Source: Mrakia gelida (Eukaryota > Basidiomycota > Tremellomycetes > Cystofilobasidiales > Mrakiaceae). From it: a DNA stretch of 64,000 nt. The position numbers and the translations under genes were made by a program. The notes beneath the pieces are model-generated. The model had not been told where the DNA came from. It made no database searches and saw nothing but the letters and a program-made list of their open reading frames with translations. Each line of letters opens with the position of its first letter. Position 1 is the stretch's first letter. Positions 1 through 10,173 of the stretch are shown piece after piece. Location of the stretch: NCBI GenBank assembly GCA_024345305.1, contig BRON01000001.1, forward strand, positions 1-64,000, in the 5' to 3' direction.

Positions 1-41
1 ACCATGACTGCAGACTGGCTGTGTATAACGGAGCCTGACAT

Positions 42-384
<343 letters not shown>

Positions 385-392
385 GGCGCGCC

Positions 393-671
393 ATCTACAA
401 CATCAGCCTTGGTATCCAGCGTGATGAGCCAGCGCAGAACAAGGTAACCGTCAGTGCCGATAAGTTCAAAGTTAAACCTGGTGTTGATACCAACATTGAA
501 ACGTTGATCGAAAACGCGCTGAAAAACGCTGCTGAATGTGCGGCGCTGGATGTCACAAAGCAAATGGCAGCAGACAAGAAAGCGATGGATGAACTGGCTT
601 CCTATGTCCGCACGGCCATCATGATGGAATGTTTCCCCGGTGGTGTCATCTGGCAGCAGTGCCGTCGATAG
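393..671 (+). pseudogene. Lambda right-end ORF fragment (vector)
   Basis: An open frame runs from the AscI junction to the TAG at 669-671 without its own start and is followed directly by the right end of lambda and cos. I recognise it as the C-terminal part of a protein encoded at the lambda right end. It was carried into the vector only because it lies next to cos and has no role in the fungal genome. Confidence 0.6.
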
Positions 672-729
672 TATGCAATTGATAATTATTATCATTTGCG
701 GGTCCTTTCCGGCGATCCGCCTTGTTACG

Positions 730-741
730 GGGCGGCGACCT
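730..741 (+). other. Lambda cos site
   Basis: The 12-base cohesive-end sequence GGGCGGCGACCT is present, with lambda right-end sequence on its left and lambda left-end sequence on its right. It is the packaging site for fosmid or cosmid cloning. The terminase-binding region continues to about 938. Confidence 0.93.
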
Positions 742-918
742 CGCGGGTTTTCGCTATTTATGAAAATTTTCCGGTTTAAGGCGTTTCCGTTCTTCTTCGT
801 CATAACTTAATGTTTTTATTTAAAATACCCTCTGAAAAGAAAGGAAACGACAGGTGCTGAAAGCGAGCTTTTTGGCCTCTGTCGTTTCCTTTCTCTGTTT
901 TTGTCCGTGGAATGAACA

Positions 919-939
919 ATGGAAGTCAACAAAAAGCAG
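919..939 (+). pseudogene. Nu1: First codons of lambda Nu1 (terminase small subunit)
   Basis: The first seven codons of the lambda terminase small subunit follow cos at the natural distance. They are then joined to a pBR322-like HindIII/ClaI sequence, so only a stub remains. Confidence 0.8.
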
Positions 940-976
940 AGCTTATCGATGATAAGCGGTCAAACATGAGAATTCT

Positions 977-1002
977 TCGCTACCTTAGGACCGTTATAGT
1001 TA
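977..1002 (-). other. I-CeuI homing-endonuclease site
   Basis: The 26-bp stretch reads, on the reverse strand, as the I-CeuI recognition sequence (contains CGGTCCTAAGGTAGCG). It is a rare-cutter site engineered into the vector. The CACGTG blunt cloning site follows at 1015-1020. Confidence 0.9.
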
Positions 1003-1024
1003 CGGATGATCATCCACGTGGTTA

Positions 1025-1168
1025 CCCTAACCCTAACCCTAACCCTAACCCTAACCCTAACCCTAACCCTAACCCTAACCCTAACCCTAACCCTAACCCT
1101 AACCCTAACCCTAACCCTAACCCTAACCCTAACCCTAACCCTAACCCTAACCCTAACCCTAACCCTAA
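1025..1168. repeat. Terminal telomere repeats, CCCTAA x24
   Basis: Twenty-four perfect CCCTAA hexamers lie with the C-rich strand reading inward, as expected at the left end of a chromosome. TTAGGG is the common telomere repeat of basidiomycetes. The tract touches the vector at its outer side, so its original length is unknown. Confidence 0.97.
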
Positions 1169-1741
1169 CACTCCAACTCTCTTTTTCACTTTTTTCCAAC
1201 TCCTTTTCCCTCCCACACCTCCCCTTTTCTACTACAACACCCTCCCACACTTTCTCAAACTTACTACTACACTTCACCTTCACTTTTACTTCCTTTTCAC
1301 TTTCTTTACTTCCTAACCCTCCTCACTACTTCCCCTACTCTCTTCTCCTTCTCACTCTAACTCTCCAACTTTTTCACTTTCCCTTCTTTTTTTCTCACCC
1401 AAACACCTCCAAACCAACTTACCTACTACCCAACACTGTTTCTCTACTTTTTCTTCACTTTCACTACTCTACTACTCTCCCACTCCTTCCGTCGTACCCA
1501 ACATTCTTCCAACGCATCCTTTCCTTCCCTTCTCCAGCCCAACACCCCAGCGCTGTCCCTTGTCTCCACGACTCATAAACGGTTTCAGCTAGTCGTTTTC
1601 ACTTTCCAAGACTGTATTCATTGCTGGAAAGGAGATCAGTGGCGACTTGAGCAGGTCAGGGTGCTTCGTCAGAAAAAAGGACGTGACTGGAACAAAGAGT
1701 CATGAGACGATCCCTTTCATCTCGTATAGATCACCTCGAGT

Positions 1742-3300
1742 GATTCAAAGTTGAAACCGAATTTGAATTCCCTTTCGATCGCATATACCCACGACTATAG
1801 TGGTGGTTTCGTTCGTGTTCTCCTAGCCGGTGAAAAGCATGTCCATCCTTTCGCATCTTTTCGCGAGCACCCCCAGTTCGGGCCCCAAGCAGCTGGAGTG
1901 GCATCAAACATATTGAGAGAACCCTCAAAGGCACCTGAGATGATCTGCGTTGGTTTCGACCAGCTGAGAGAAAATTTGAGTGAGTCGAACTGGCACAAGA
2001 GGGGGGAGGATGCGACATGAACAAGGGATCACGAAACGACTTCTTCCGCCTCGTATAGATCACCTCGAGTGATTCATAGTTGAAACCGAATTTGAATTCC
2101 CTTTTGATCGCGTATGCCCGGGAGTATATAGGTGCGCCCGTTCATGTTCTAGTAGCCGTTGAAGAGCGCGTCCACCATCTCGCACCCACTTACGAACACT
2201 TTTAACTTCGGACCCAGAGCAGCTGGAGCGGCACCGAATAAATTGGGAGAACCGTCAAGACTACTAGAGATGATCCGAATTGGTTTCGATCAGCTCAGAG
2301 AAGATTTGAGCAAGTCGAACTTGGCTGGAAGAAGGGAGGACGTGACTGAAAGGAGAAGTCCCGAATCGATCGCTTCCATCTGATGTAGATCACCTCGAGT
2401 GATTCATAGTTGAAACCGACTTTAAATTCTCTTTTGATCGCATATACCCACGAGTATATAGGTGCGCCCGTTCATGTTCTAGTAGCCGTTGAAGAGCGCG
2501 TCCACCATCTCGCACCCACTTACGAACACTTTTAACTTCGGACCCAGAGCAGCTGGAGCGGCACCGAATAAATTGGGAGAACCGTCAAGACTACTAGAGA
2601 TGATCCGAATTGGTTTCGATCAGCTCAGAGAAGATTTGAGCAAGTCGAACTTGGCTGGAAGAAGGGAGGACGTGACTGAAAGGAGAAGTCCCGAATCGAT
2701 CGCTTCCATCTCGTATAGATCACCTCGAGTGATTCATAGTTGAAACCGACTTTCAATTCCCTTTCGATCGCATATGCCCGCGAGTATACAGGTGGTCACG
2801 TTCATGTTCTAGTAGCCGTTGAAGAGCGCGTCCACCATCTCGCACCCACTTACGAACACTTTTAACTTCGGACCCAGAGCAGCTGGAGCGGCACCGAATA
2901 AATTGGGAGAACCGTCAAGACTACTAGAGATGATCCGAATTGGTTTCGATCAGCTCAGAGAAGATTTGAGCAAGTCGAACTTGGCTGGAAGAAGGGAGGA
3001 CGCGACTGTAAGGAGAAGTCCTAGATCGATCGCTTCCATCTGATGTAGATCACCTCGAGTGATTCATAGTTGAAACCGACTTTAAATTCCCTTTTGATCG
3101 CGTATGCCCGCGAGTATATAGGTGCGCCCGTTCATGTTCTAGTAGCCGTCAAAGAGCGCGTCCACCATCTCACACCCACTCGCAAGCACTCCCAACTCCT
3201 CAAAGAAAGCAGCTAGAGCGACACTGAACATACCCAGAGAGTCAGCGAAGCAATACGAGATCATAGGTAGGTCATCTAGCAGTGCCACGGAAGAACGGAC
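1742..3300. repeat. 330-bp tandem array, copy 1
   Basis: The anchor GATTCA(A/T)AGTTGAAACCGA starts monomers at 1742, 2071, 2401, 2731 and 3061, a spacing of 329 or 330 bp. The second to fourth are nearly identical; the first is diverged and the last is cut short near 3300. 330 is a multiple of three and each monomer has an open frame of 74-84 codons, but in-frame stops (TGA/TAG) recur in every monomer, so I treat it as non-coding satellite. Confidence 0.9.
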
Positions 3301-3435
3301 GAACGTCGAAGGGAGGCAAGGTCGAGATGGAGGGAAGGGGAGGAGAGGTGAGCTCAACGCAAGCCGACTCGACGACCGAGAGAGGCCTTCCAACACTCCT
3401 ACAGTATCCCTCTACTTCTCCACCTATGGGCCCAC

Positions 3436-3444
3436 TATATATAA
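3436..3444 (+). promoter_or_regulatory. TATA-like sequence in subtelomeric unit (also 7494-7502)
   Basis: TATATATAA occurs at the same place in both units within an otherwise GC-rich block and is followed by ATAAGCCGTATG. No coding region follows. It could be a promoter for a subtelomeric transcript or chance AT-richness; the support is only conservation between the two units, which are recent duplicates. Confidence 0.25.
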
Positions 3445-4530
3445 GCCGTATGAATTCGCCAGAAGGGAGGAAAGGGAGCAAGAACTCGTCTCGACAGCTT
3501 CGACAAAGGAAAGGAAGGAGAAAGGTCGAGCTGCCAGCGCATCAAATCGCGAGGTCGAGGGAGGAAGAGGAGAGCCAAGGCGTGCAATGGGAGCGGTTTG
3601 CGATGGAGGAGGAAGTATACTAGAGTGGTAGGAAAGAGAGAACGAGAAGATAGAGTGAGTGGGAGAGTCTCAGCAGCATGCGATGCATGGGAGGAAGGAG
3701 AGTCAAGCTCAACAAGACTCCATGAGCGAGGAGCCTCAACCGTATACATCCCTCAAAATCTGAGACCACCAGCCTAGGCTCCATAGCCGCCCTACTATAT
3801 CCTCCACGTCTCATCGCGATCCGAGCAAGAGGAGGGGAGAACGAAACGAGAGAAGATGGAGGGAAGGGAGGGAAGGAGGTGGAGGTGGAGCTCACCTCGA
3901 TCGAGCTCATTTTCTCCTGCATCCAGCCTTGACGAGAGATAAAAACCAGCTGGGGTTGGTCCCATACTACCAAAGAGTCATAATGGAGAAGGAGGGACCG
4001 GGGGGAGGCCCATGTATAGAGCGAGAGGAGAGAGAAGGTGGGTGTTGAGCTTGAGCAAGCAAGAAGCTCCTCCCTTGGACACGTTCATAGCTGCTGAGAG
4101 GGGACTCTAGCAGTAAATCCAAATCTGAGTAGATATTAGTCAGGAGAGTAGGTATAAAGAACACGCTCCCTATTCGAGCGCGCAAATTTTCCTGCTAGGA
4201 AGCTCACACTCGCATAGGAGAGAGGGGAAGGAGCTCAGAGGTGAGCTTGAGCTCATACCTTTCAACCTTGAGACGTCGGCAAATCTTCACTCTAAAGCTA
4301 AGCCCTTTTTACGGGACATACTAGAGCTATGTACCAACGACTCCAGCTGTTTACAATCTGCCGTTTTGGTCTCAAGTATACAGAGAAGCTGAAAGAGAGA
4401 GGATGGAGCTCCTCCGAAAAGAACTCGCGGAAGTCAGCTCGAGCTCGCCCTCTCCTTCGTTTTGAGGTACCTCTCGGGAGAATATCTGTCGACGATGCAG
4501 CTTTTCTCGTATACAGCTGTGCATCTGATA

Positions 4531-4726
4531 CATTGTACTTCATAGGTAGATCTAGCTGGTCGTTTTTCCCGCTCGCAATTCGGTGGGGAGGGGAGGGAGA
4601 ACGAAGCGACGCAAAGTCCGTCAAGTCCGTCAAGTCCTGTTGGAACGGTCGGACTTGACGGATCCGTCGAGTCGACTTGACGGAAACGACCGTTCCAACG
4701 CGTTGGAACGGCGCGCATACCGTTAG
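4531..4726. repeat. Structured terminal element, copy 1
   Basis: A conserved lead (cattgtacttcataggtag...) is followed by nested inverted repeats. Arm A is CCGTCAAGTCC (4627-4637) and A' is GGACTTGACGG (4651-4661). Arm B is GGAACGGTC (4642-4650) and B' is GACCGTTCC (4688-4696). The palindrome CGTTCCAACGCGTTGGAACG occupies 4691-4710. The nine bases GTCAAGTCC occur twice in a row at 4620-4637. The element ends at CGTTAG, directly against internal telomere repeats. Copies 2 and 3 keep the pairing with different bases. Confidence 0.85.
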
Positions 4727-4774
4727 CCCTAACCCTAACCCTAACCCTAACCCTAACCCTAACCCTAACCCTAA
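4727..4774. repeat. Interstitial telomere repeats, CCCTAA x8
   Basis: Eight perfect CCCTAA repeats lie in the same orientation as the terminal tract, exactly at the junction of the two subtelomeric units. Tracts like this separate Y' elements in budding yeast and telomere-targeted LINEs in other fungi. Confidence 0.97.
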
Positions 4775-5470
4775 CCTTCTCTTCCTCACTCCAACACTTC
4801 TAATCACTTTCAAACTTTCCACAAACACTCTTATACACTCCCTTCTCACTTTCTTTACTCCAAAACCACTTCCCTACTACTACTTCACTCTCAAACCCAC
4901 TCCAACTCTCTTTTTCACTTTTTTCCAACTTCTTTTCCCTCCCACACCTCCCCTTTTCTACTACAACACCCTCCCACACTTTCTCAAACTTACTACATCA
5001 CTTCACCTTCACTTTCAATTCCTTTTCACCTTCTCTACTTCCTCAACCTCCTCACTACTTCCCCTACTTTTTTCTCCTTCTCACTCCAACTCCTCAACTT
5101 TTTCACTTTCCCATCCTTTTTTCTTTACCAAACACCTCCAAACCAACTCACCTACTACCCAACACTGTTTCTCTACTTTTTCTTCACTTTCACTACTCTA
5201 CTACTCTCCCACTCCTTCCGTCGTACCCAACACTCTTCCAACGCGTCCTTTCCTTCCCTTCTCCAGCCCAACACCCCAGCGCTGTCCCTTGTCTCCACGA
5301 CTCATAGACGGTTTCAGCTAGTTGTTTTCACTTTCCAAGACTGTATTCATTGCTGGAAAGGAGATCAGTGGCAACTTGAGCAGGTCAGGGTGCTTCATCA
5401 AAAGGAAGGACGTGACTGGAACAAAGAGTCATGAGACGATCCCTTTCATCTCGTATAGATCACCTCGAGT

Positions 5471-7340
5471 GATTCAAAGTTGAAACCGAATTTGAATTCC
5501 CTTTCGATCGCATATACCCACGACTATAGTGGTGGTTTCGTTCGTGTTCTCCTAGCCGGTGAAGAGCATGTCCATCCTTTCGCATCTCCTCGCGAGCACC
5601 CCCAGTTCGGGCCCCACGCAGCTGGAGTGGCATCAAACATATTGAGAGAACCCTCAAAGGCACTTGAGATGATCTGCGTTGGTTTCGACCAGCTGAGAGA
5701 AAATTTGAGTGAGTCGAACTGGCACAAGAGGGGAGAGGACGTGACATGAACAAGGGATCACGAAACAACTTCTTCCATCTCGTATAGATCACCTCGAGTG
5801 ATTCATAGTTGAAACCGAATTTAAATTCCCTTTCGATCACATATACCCACGAGTATACGGGTGCGCCCGTTCATGTTCTAGCAGCTGTCGAAGAGCGCGT
5901 CCACCATCTTACATCCATTCGCAAGCACTCCCAACTCCTCAACAAAGCAGCTAGAGCGACACCGAACATATTGACAGAACCGTCAAGACTACTAGAGATG
6001 ATTTGGACTGGTATCAACCGGCTCACAGAAGATTTGAGCGAGTCGGATTTGGCTGGGAGGGGAGAAGACGCGACTGGAATGAGAAGTCCTAAGTTGATCT
6101 GTTCCATCTGGTGTAGATCATCTCGAGTGATTCATAGATGAAACCGAATTTGAGTTCCCTTTTGATCGCGTATGCCCGCGAGTATATAGGTGCGCCCGTT
6201 CATGTTCTAGTAGCCGTTGAAGAGCGCGTCCACCATCTCGCACCCACTTACGAACACTTTTAACTTCGGACCCAGAGCAGCTGGAGCGGCACCGAATAAA
6301 TTGGGAGAACCGTCAAGACTACTAGAGATGATCCGAATTGGTTTCGATCAGCTCAGAGAAGATTTGAGCGAGTCGGAGTTGGCTGGCAGTGGGGAGGACG
6401 TGACTGGAAGGAGAAGTCCCGAATCGATCGCTTCCATCTCGTATAGACCACCTGGCGTCATACATAGATCGAACCAGCTTTTAATTCCCTTTTGATCGCA
6501 TATACCCACGAGTATACAGGTGCGCCCGTTCATGTTCTAGTAGCCGTTGAAGAGCGCGTCCACCATCTCGCACCTACTTACGAACACTTTTAACTTCGGA
6601 CCCAGAGCATCTGGAGCGGCACCGAATAAATTGGGAGAACCGTCAAGACTACTAGAGATGATCCGAATTGGTTTCGATCAGCTCAGAGAAGATTTGAGCA
6701 AGTCGAACTTGGCTGGAAGAAGGGAGGACGTGACTGGAAGGAGAAGTCCCGAATTGATCGCTTCCATCTCGTATAGATCACCTCGAGTGATTCATAGTTG
6801 AAACCGAATTTCAATTCCCTTTCGATCGCATATACCTACGAGTATAGAGGTGGTCTCAATCATGTCTTAGTAGCCGTCAAACGGCGTGTCCACCCTCTCG
6901 TATCCGCTTGCGAACACTTTTAACTTCGGACCCAGAGCAGCTGGAGCGGCACCGAACATATTGGGAGAACCGCCAGGACTACTAGAGATGATCCGAATTG
7001 GTTTCGATCAGCTCAGAGAAGATTTGAGCAAGTCGAACTTGGCTGGAAGAAGGGAGGACGCGACTGGAAGGAGAAGTCCTAGATCGATCGCTTCCATCTG
7101 ATGTAGATCACCTCGGGTCATAGATGGATCAAACAGGCTTTTGATTCCCTTTTGATCGCATATACTCACGAGTATACAGGTGCGCCCGTTCATGTTCTAG
7201 TAGCCGTCGAAGAGCGCGTCCACCATCTCGCACCCACTTGCAAGCACTCCCAACTCCTCAACGAAAGCAGCTAGAGCGACACCGAACATCTCCAGAGAAT
7301 CCTCAAAAGGATACGAGATCATCGGTAGGTCAAATAGCAA
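5471..7340. repeat. 330-bp tandem array, copy 2
   Basis: Monomer starts lie at 5471, 5800, 6129, about 6459, 6789 and about 7119, again 329-330 bp apart, with five full monomers and a truncated last one. The middle monomers match those of array 1 very closely. The first and last monomers are diverged in the same way as in array 1, so the two arrays differ by loss or gain of internal monomers, as expected from unequal exchange. Confidence 0.9.
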
Positions 7341-8590
7341 TGCCACGGAAGAACTGACGAACGTCGAAGGGAGGCAAGGTCGAGATGGAGGGAAGGGGAG
7401 GAGAGGTGAGCTCAACGCAAGCCGACTCGACGACCGAGAGAGGCCTTCCAACACTCCTACAGTATCCCTCTACTTCTCCACCTATGGGCCCACTATATAT
7501 AAGCCGTATGAATTCGCCAGAAGGGAGGAAAGGGAGCAAGAACTCGTCTCGACAGCTTCGACAAAGGAAAGGAAGGAGAAAGGTCGAGCTGCCAGCGCAT
7601 GGAGTGGGGAGGTCGAGGGAGGGAGAGGTGGAGCAAGAGGGGTAGTGGGAGTGTTTCGCGATGGAAGAGGAGGTATACTAGAGTGGTAGGAAAGAGAGAA
7701 TGAGAAGATAGAGTGAGTACGAGAGTCTCAGCAGCATCGGATGCATGGGAGGAAGGAGAGTCAAGCTCAACAAGACTGCATGAGCGAGGAGCCTCAACCG
7801 TATACATCCCTCGAAATCTGAGACCTTCCACCTAGGCACCCTAGCTGCCCTACTATACCCCCGAAGTCCCATTGCGATCCGAGCAAGAGGTGAGGAGAAC
7901 GGAAGGAGAGAAGATGGAGGGAAGGAAGGGGAGGAGGTGGAGGTGGAGCTCACATTGATCGAGCTCATTTTCTCCTGCATCCAGCCCTGGCGAAAGCTAA
8001 AAAGTGGATAGGGTTGGTCCTATACTACCATAGACTCATAATGGAGAAGGAGGGGCAAGGGGGAAGCGCATGTATAGAGCGAGGGGCAAGGGAAGATGGG
8101 GGTTGAGCTTGAACGAACGAGAGGGCCCTTCCATCGACAGGTTCGCTGCCGCTGCGCAACGACTCTAGCAGTAACTCGAAATCTGAAAACATATTAGTCA
8201 GGAGGCCGGATATAAAGAACACGTTCCTCCTTCGAGCGAGCAACTTTTCTTACCACGAGGCTCAGACTCGCATAGGAGAAAGGAGGAGGAGCTGGGAGGT
8301 GAGCTTGAGCTCATACCTTTCAACCTCGAGACGTCGGCAAATCTTCACTCTAGAGCTAAGCCCTTTATACCGGACATACTAGAGCTACTAATCAACGGCC
8401 CTAGCTCTTCGCATAGCAGGAACTCGGCCTTGAATATACAGTGCAGCTAAAAGAGAGAGAATGGAGCTCCTCCGAAAAGAACTCGCGGAAGTCAGCTCGA
8501 GCTCGCCCTCTTCATCATTTTGAGGTACCTCTCGGGAGAATCGCTGTCGACGATGCAGATTTTGTTCTAGAGAGCTGTGCTTCTGATACA

Positions 8591-8784
8591 TTGTGCTTCA
8601 TGGGTAGATCTCGCTGGTCGTGTTTCCCGTTTGCGATTCGGTGGAAGGAGGAAGGAGAACGAAGCGACGCAAAGTCCGGGTAGTCCAAAAAGGGCTGCTG
8701 GAACGGTCGGACTACCCGGATCCGGGTAGTCGACTCCACGGAATCGACCGTTCCTGGAGGCAGGAACGGGGCGCATACGGTTAG
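8591..8784. repeat. Structured terminal element, copy 2
   Basis: The lead is the same as in copy 1. Arm A is CCGGGTAGTCC (8676-8686) with A' GGACTACCCGG (8709-8719). Arm B is GGAACGGTC (8700-8708) with B' GACCGTTCC (8746-8754). A hairpin pairs CGTTCCTG (8749-8756) with CAGGAACG (8761-8768). A perfect 20-bp palindrome, ACTACCCGGATCCGGGTAGT, lies at 8711-8730. The five variable bases of arm A differ completely from copy 1, but A' has changed to match. Confidence 0.85.
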
Positions 8785-8785
8785 G

Positions 8786-9121
8786 GCGAACTTAAGAGGA
8801 GGAACCTGGTCAGTTCGCATTTGATTAATCTTGTTTCAAAAGACGGAGCAGTCAACTCACCCAGTTCAAGTTGCTGCGCTCCTCAAGTATCGTGAGACTG
8901 TGTCTCCAGAAGAAAGAAGACCGTCATGTCTCACTCGCTTTGGATATCTGTCGTTTGTTCTCGACTACGCGTTCTGCATTTGTTCGTTCCAGTTTTGACA
9001 GTCTTGTGCTCTCGCTTCCGTTGATCTCTTCGCCACCCTTTTAGTTGCGCTCGCCTCACTTTTACCTTCTGACCCTTACTATACTCCTGTCAACATATCA
9101 CAGCTCTGGCGACGGCGAGAA
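8786..9121. other. Spacer, nothing recognised
   Basis: This is unique-looking sequence between subtelomeric unit 2 and the retroelement relic. I see no open frame, tRNA or repeat in it. Confidence 0.5.
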
Positions 9122-9950
9122 TCACGAACGGCTTCGCGAAGATGGCAAACATGGAGAGCATCTTTCAGAGGATCAAGGACATACCGGTTACTCTGTCGGT
9201 GGGAGAGCACTGTGGAGTGTCTGAGGGGTTGCGAGAGAGGAGGATGGTTAAAGGGAAGACGATGCGAAAGGAAGGACCAGGAAGATCAACGCTACACTTC
9301 AAGGGAAGGACGAGGAGGACGACCCCGACGCCGACCAAGATGAAGGAAACATCTTGAGCTCGGTAGACCATTCCACGCCCACCGTCTGCCAGAGCGTCGC
9401 GTTCACGAGCCCAGAGGATCACATCGCCTTTGATAGTTCCGGACTCCACAAAATCGACGGATACGTCAACGATCTGAAGGTCGAGGCGATGGTCGACTCC
9501 GGATCCGGGCTCAACGTCATGTGAATCGAGGTGGCTCGAAGACTTGACCTAGGAATCAATCCGGACACGAAGGTCTCGATGGTTACGGCTAACACCAGTC
9601 TCGAGTCCTCGAATTGACCCAATAACCCAACCTTCGACGCGAATACGGCGTACAAGACGGTCGCGAACAAGATCAGGCCAGTCGACGCGTCGCTCCCCGC
9701 TGGAACGCGCCCCAAGATAAAGACCCCGACCGACCTACCCGATCCTCCTGTACGACCGGGATCTATTCTATACGGAACGAGACTCACGGAAGCTCGACTT
9801 AACGGGATCCTCGCAAAAATCGACCCTTCGTGCTTGGAGGAGAAAATTAAACTCATCGCTCACGTCCTCCTTTAAAACGAGAACGCCCTGGCCTTCGAAG
9901 ACTCGGAGAATGTGAGTTCGACGCCATCCGTCAGCCCTATTATCGACCAC
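9122..9950 (+). pseudogene. Ty3/gypsy-type gag-pol relic (protease and start of RT region)
   Basis: Residues translated from about 9142 resemble the conserved region preceding the protease in basidiomycete Ty3-type polyproteins. From about 9450 the frame has an aspartic-protease-like active site (AMVDSGSGLNVM), and from about 9645 the segment YKTVANKIRPVDASLP typical of these elements, continuing towards the reverse transcriptase. One frame is held throughout but is broken by three stops (TGA 9522, TGA 9615, TAA 9873), so the copy is dead. The family call is from memory of the motif, not from a search. It ends abruptly near 9955 in a different class of element. Confidence 0.75.
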
Positions 9951-9957
9951 AGTCAAG

Positions 9958-10163
9958 AAGGTCATGCGATACCTACAAGGATCAGCAGACACGTCGCTTC
10001 AACTTGGAGGACACTCGGACGCTCCAATCGCAGAACTATGGACCGACTCCGACTACGCCGGAGACACGGAATCAAGACGATCAACAACAGGATTTGTCGT
10101 CAAGGTCTTTGGATCCACAGTCATCTGGGCAAGTCGACGCCAAAAGGCAATCAGCGGAAACGT
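9958..10163 (+). pseudogene. Ty1/copia-type RNase H fragment
   Basis: The frame starting near 9958 has the copia RNase H signature: MRYLQGSADTSLQLGG, then LWTDSDYAGDTESRRSTTGF and VIWASRRQKAIS. The start of the domain and everything after the SRRQKAIS segment are missing; the usual following STTEAE motif is absent and the frame stops at 10173. With the Ty3 relic directly on its left, this is a mosaic of two retroelement classes. A TGTTGGGTCG at about 10181 could be an LTR start, but I cannot show the matching end. Confidence 0.8.
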
Positions 10164-10173
10164 TAGTGAGTGA

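Larger units (their letters stand above)
1170..4726. repeat. Subtelomeric unit 1
   Basis: This is the distal copy of a duplicated unit of about 3.6 kb. In order it has a G-free pyrimidine-rich start (no G from 1022 to 1437), a mixed segment, a 330-bp tandem array (1742-3300), a block with a TATA-like site near 3436, and a structured terminal element (4531-4726). It then passes directly into an internal telomere tract. Unit 2 (4775-8785) repeats the same order with the same blocks. No long open frame is shared by the two copies, so I see no Y'-type helicase gene. The short frames inside are interrupted by stops. Confidence 0.85.
4775..8785. repeat. Subtelomeric unit 2
   Basis: This is the proximal copy of the unit described at 1170. 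It starts with a G-free tract (no G from 4727 to 5166), continues with the same segment and a longer 330-bp array (5471-7340), shares the block at 7340-8590, and ends in structured element copy 2. It is about 450 bp longer than unit 1, mainly because it has one more 330-bp monomer and a longer pyrimidine tract. It ends in CATACGGTTAGGG, with no telomere tract, and passes into single-copy-looking sequence. Confidence 0.85.

Noticed and set aside
912..1578. Long open frames across the telomere repeats (Pro-Asn, Leu-Thr, Gly-Leu, Val-Arg dipeptide proteins)
   Set aside because: They are only the six-frame reading of CCCTAA hexamers and the pyrimidine-rich flank; no codon bias, start context or domain.
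2159..3043. A repeated 74-84 residue protein in the 330-bp array
   Set aside because: The frame is open only because monomers are nearly identical. Stops recur in each monomer and the frame is not continuous across the array, so it is better explained as satellite DNA.
1742..7340. 330-bp direct repeats as a CRISPR array
   Set aside because: Monomers are head-to-tail with no unique spacers, are far too long, and the host is eukaryotic.
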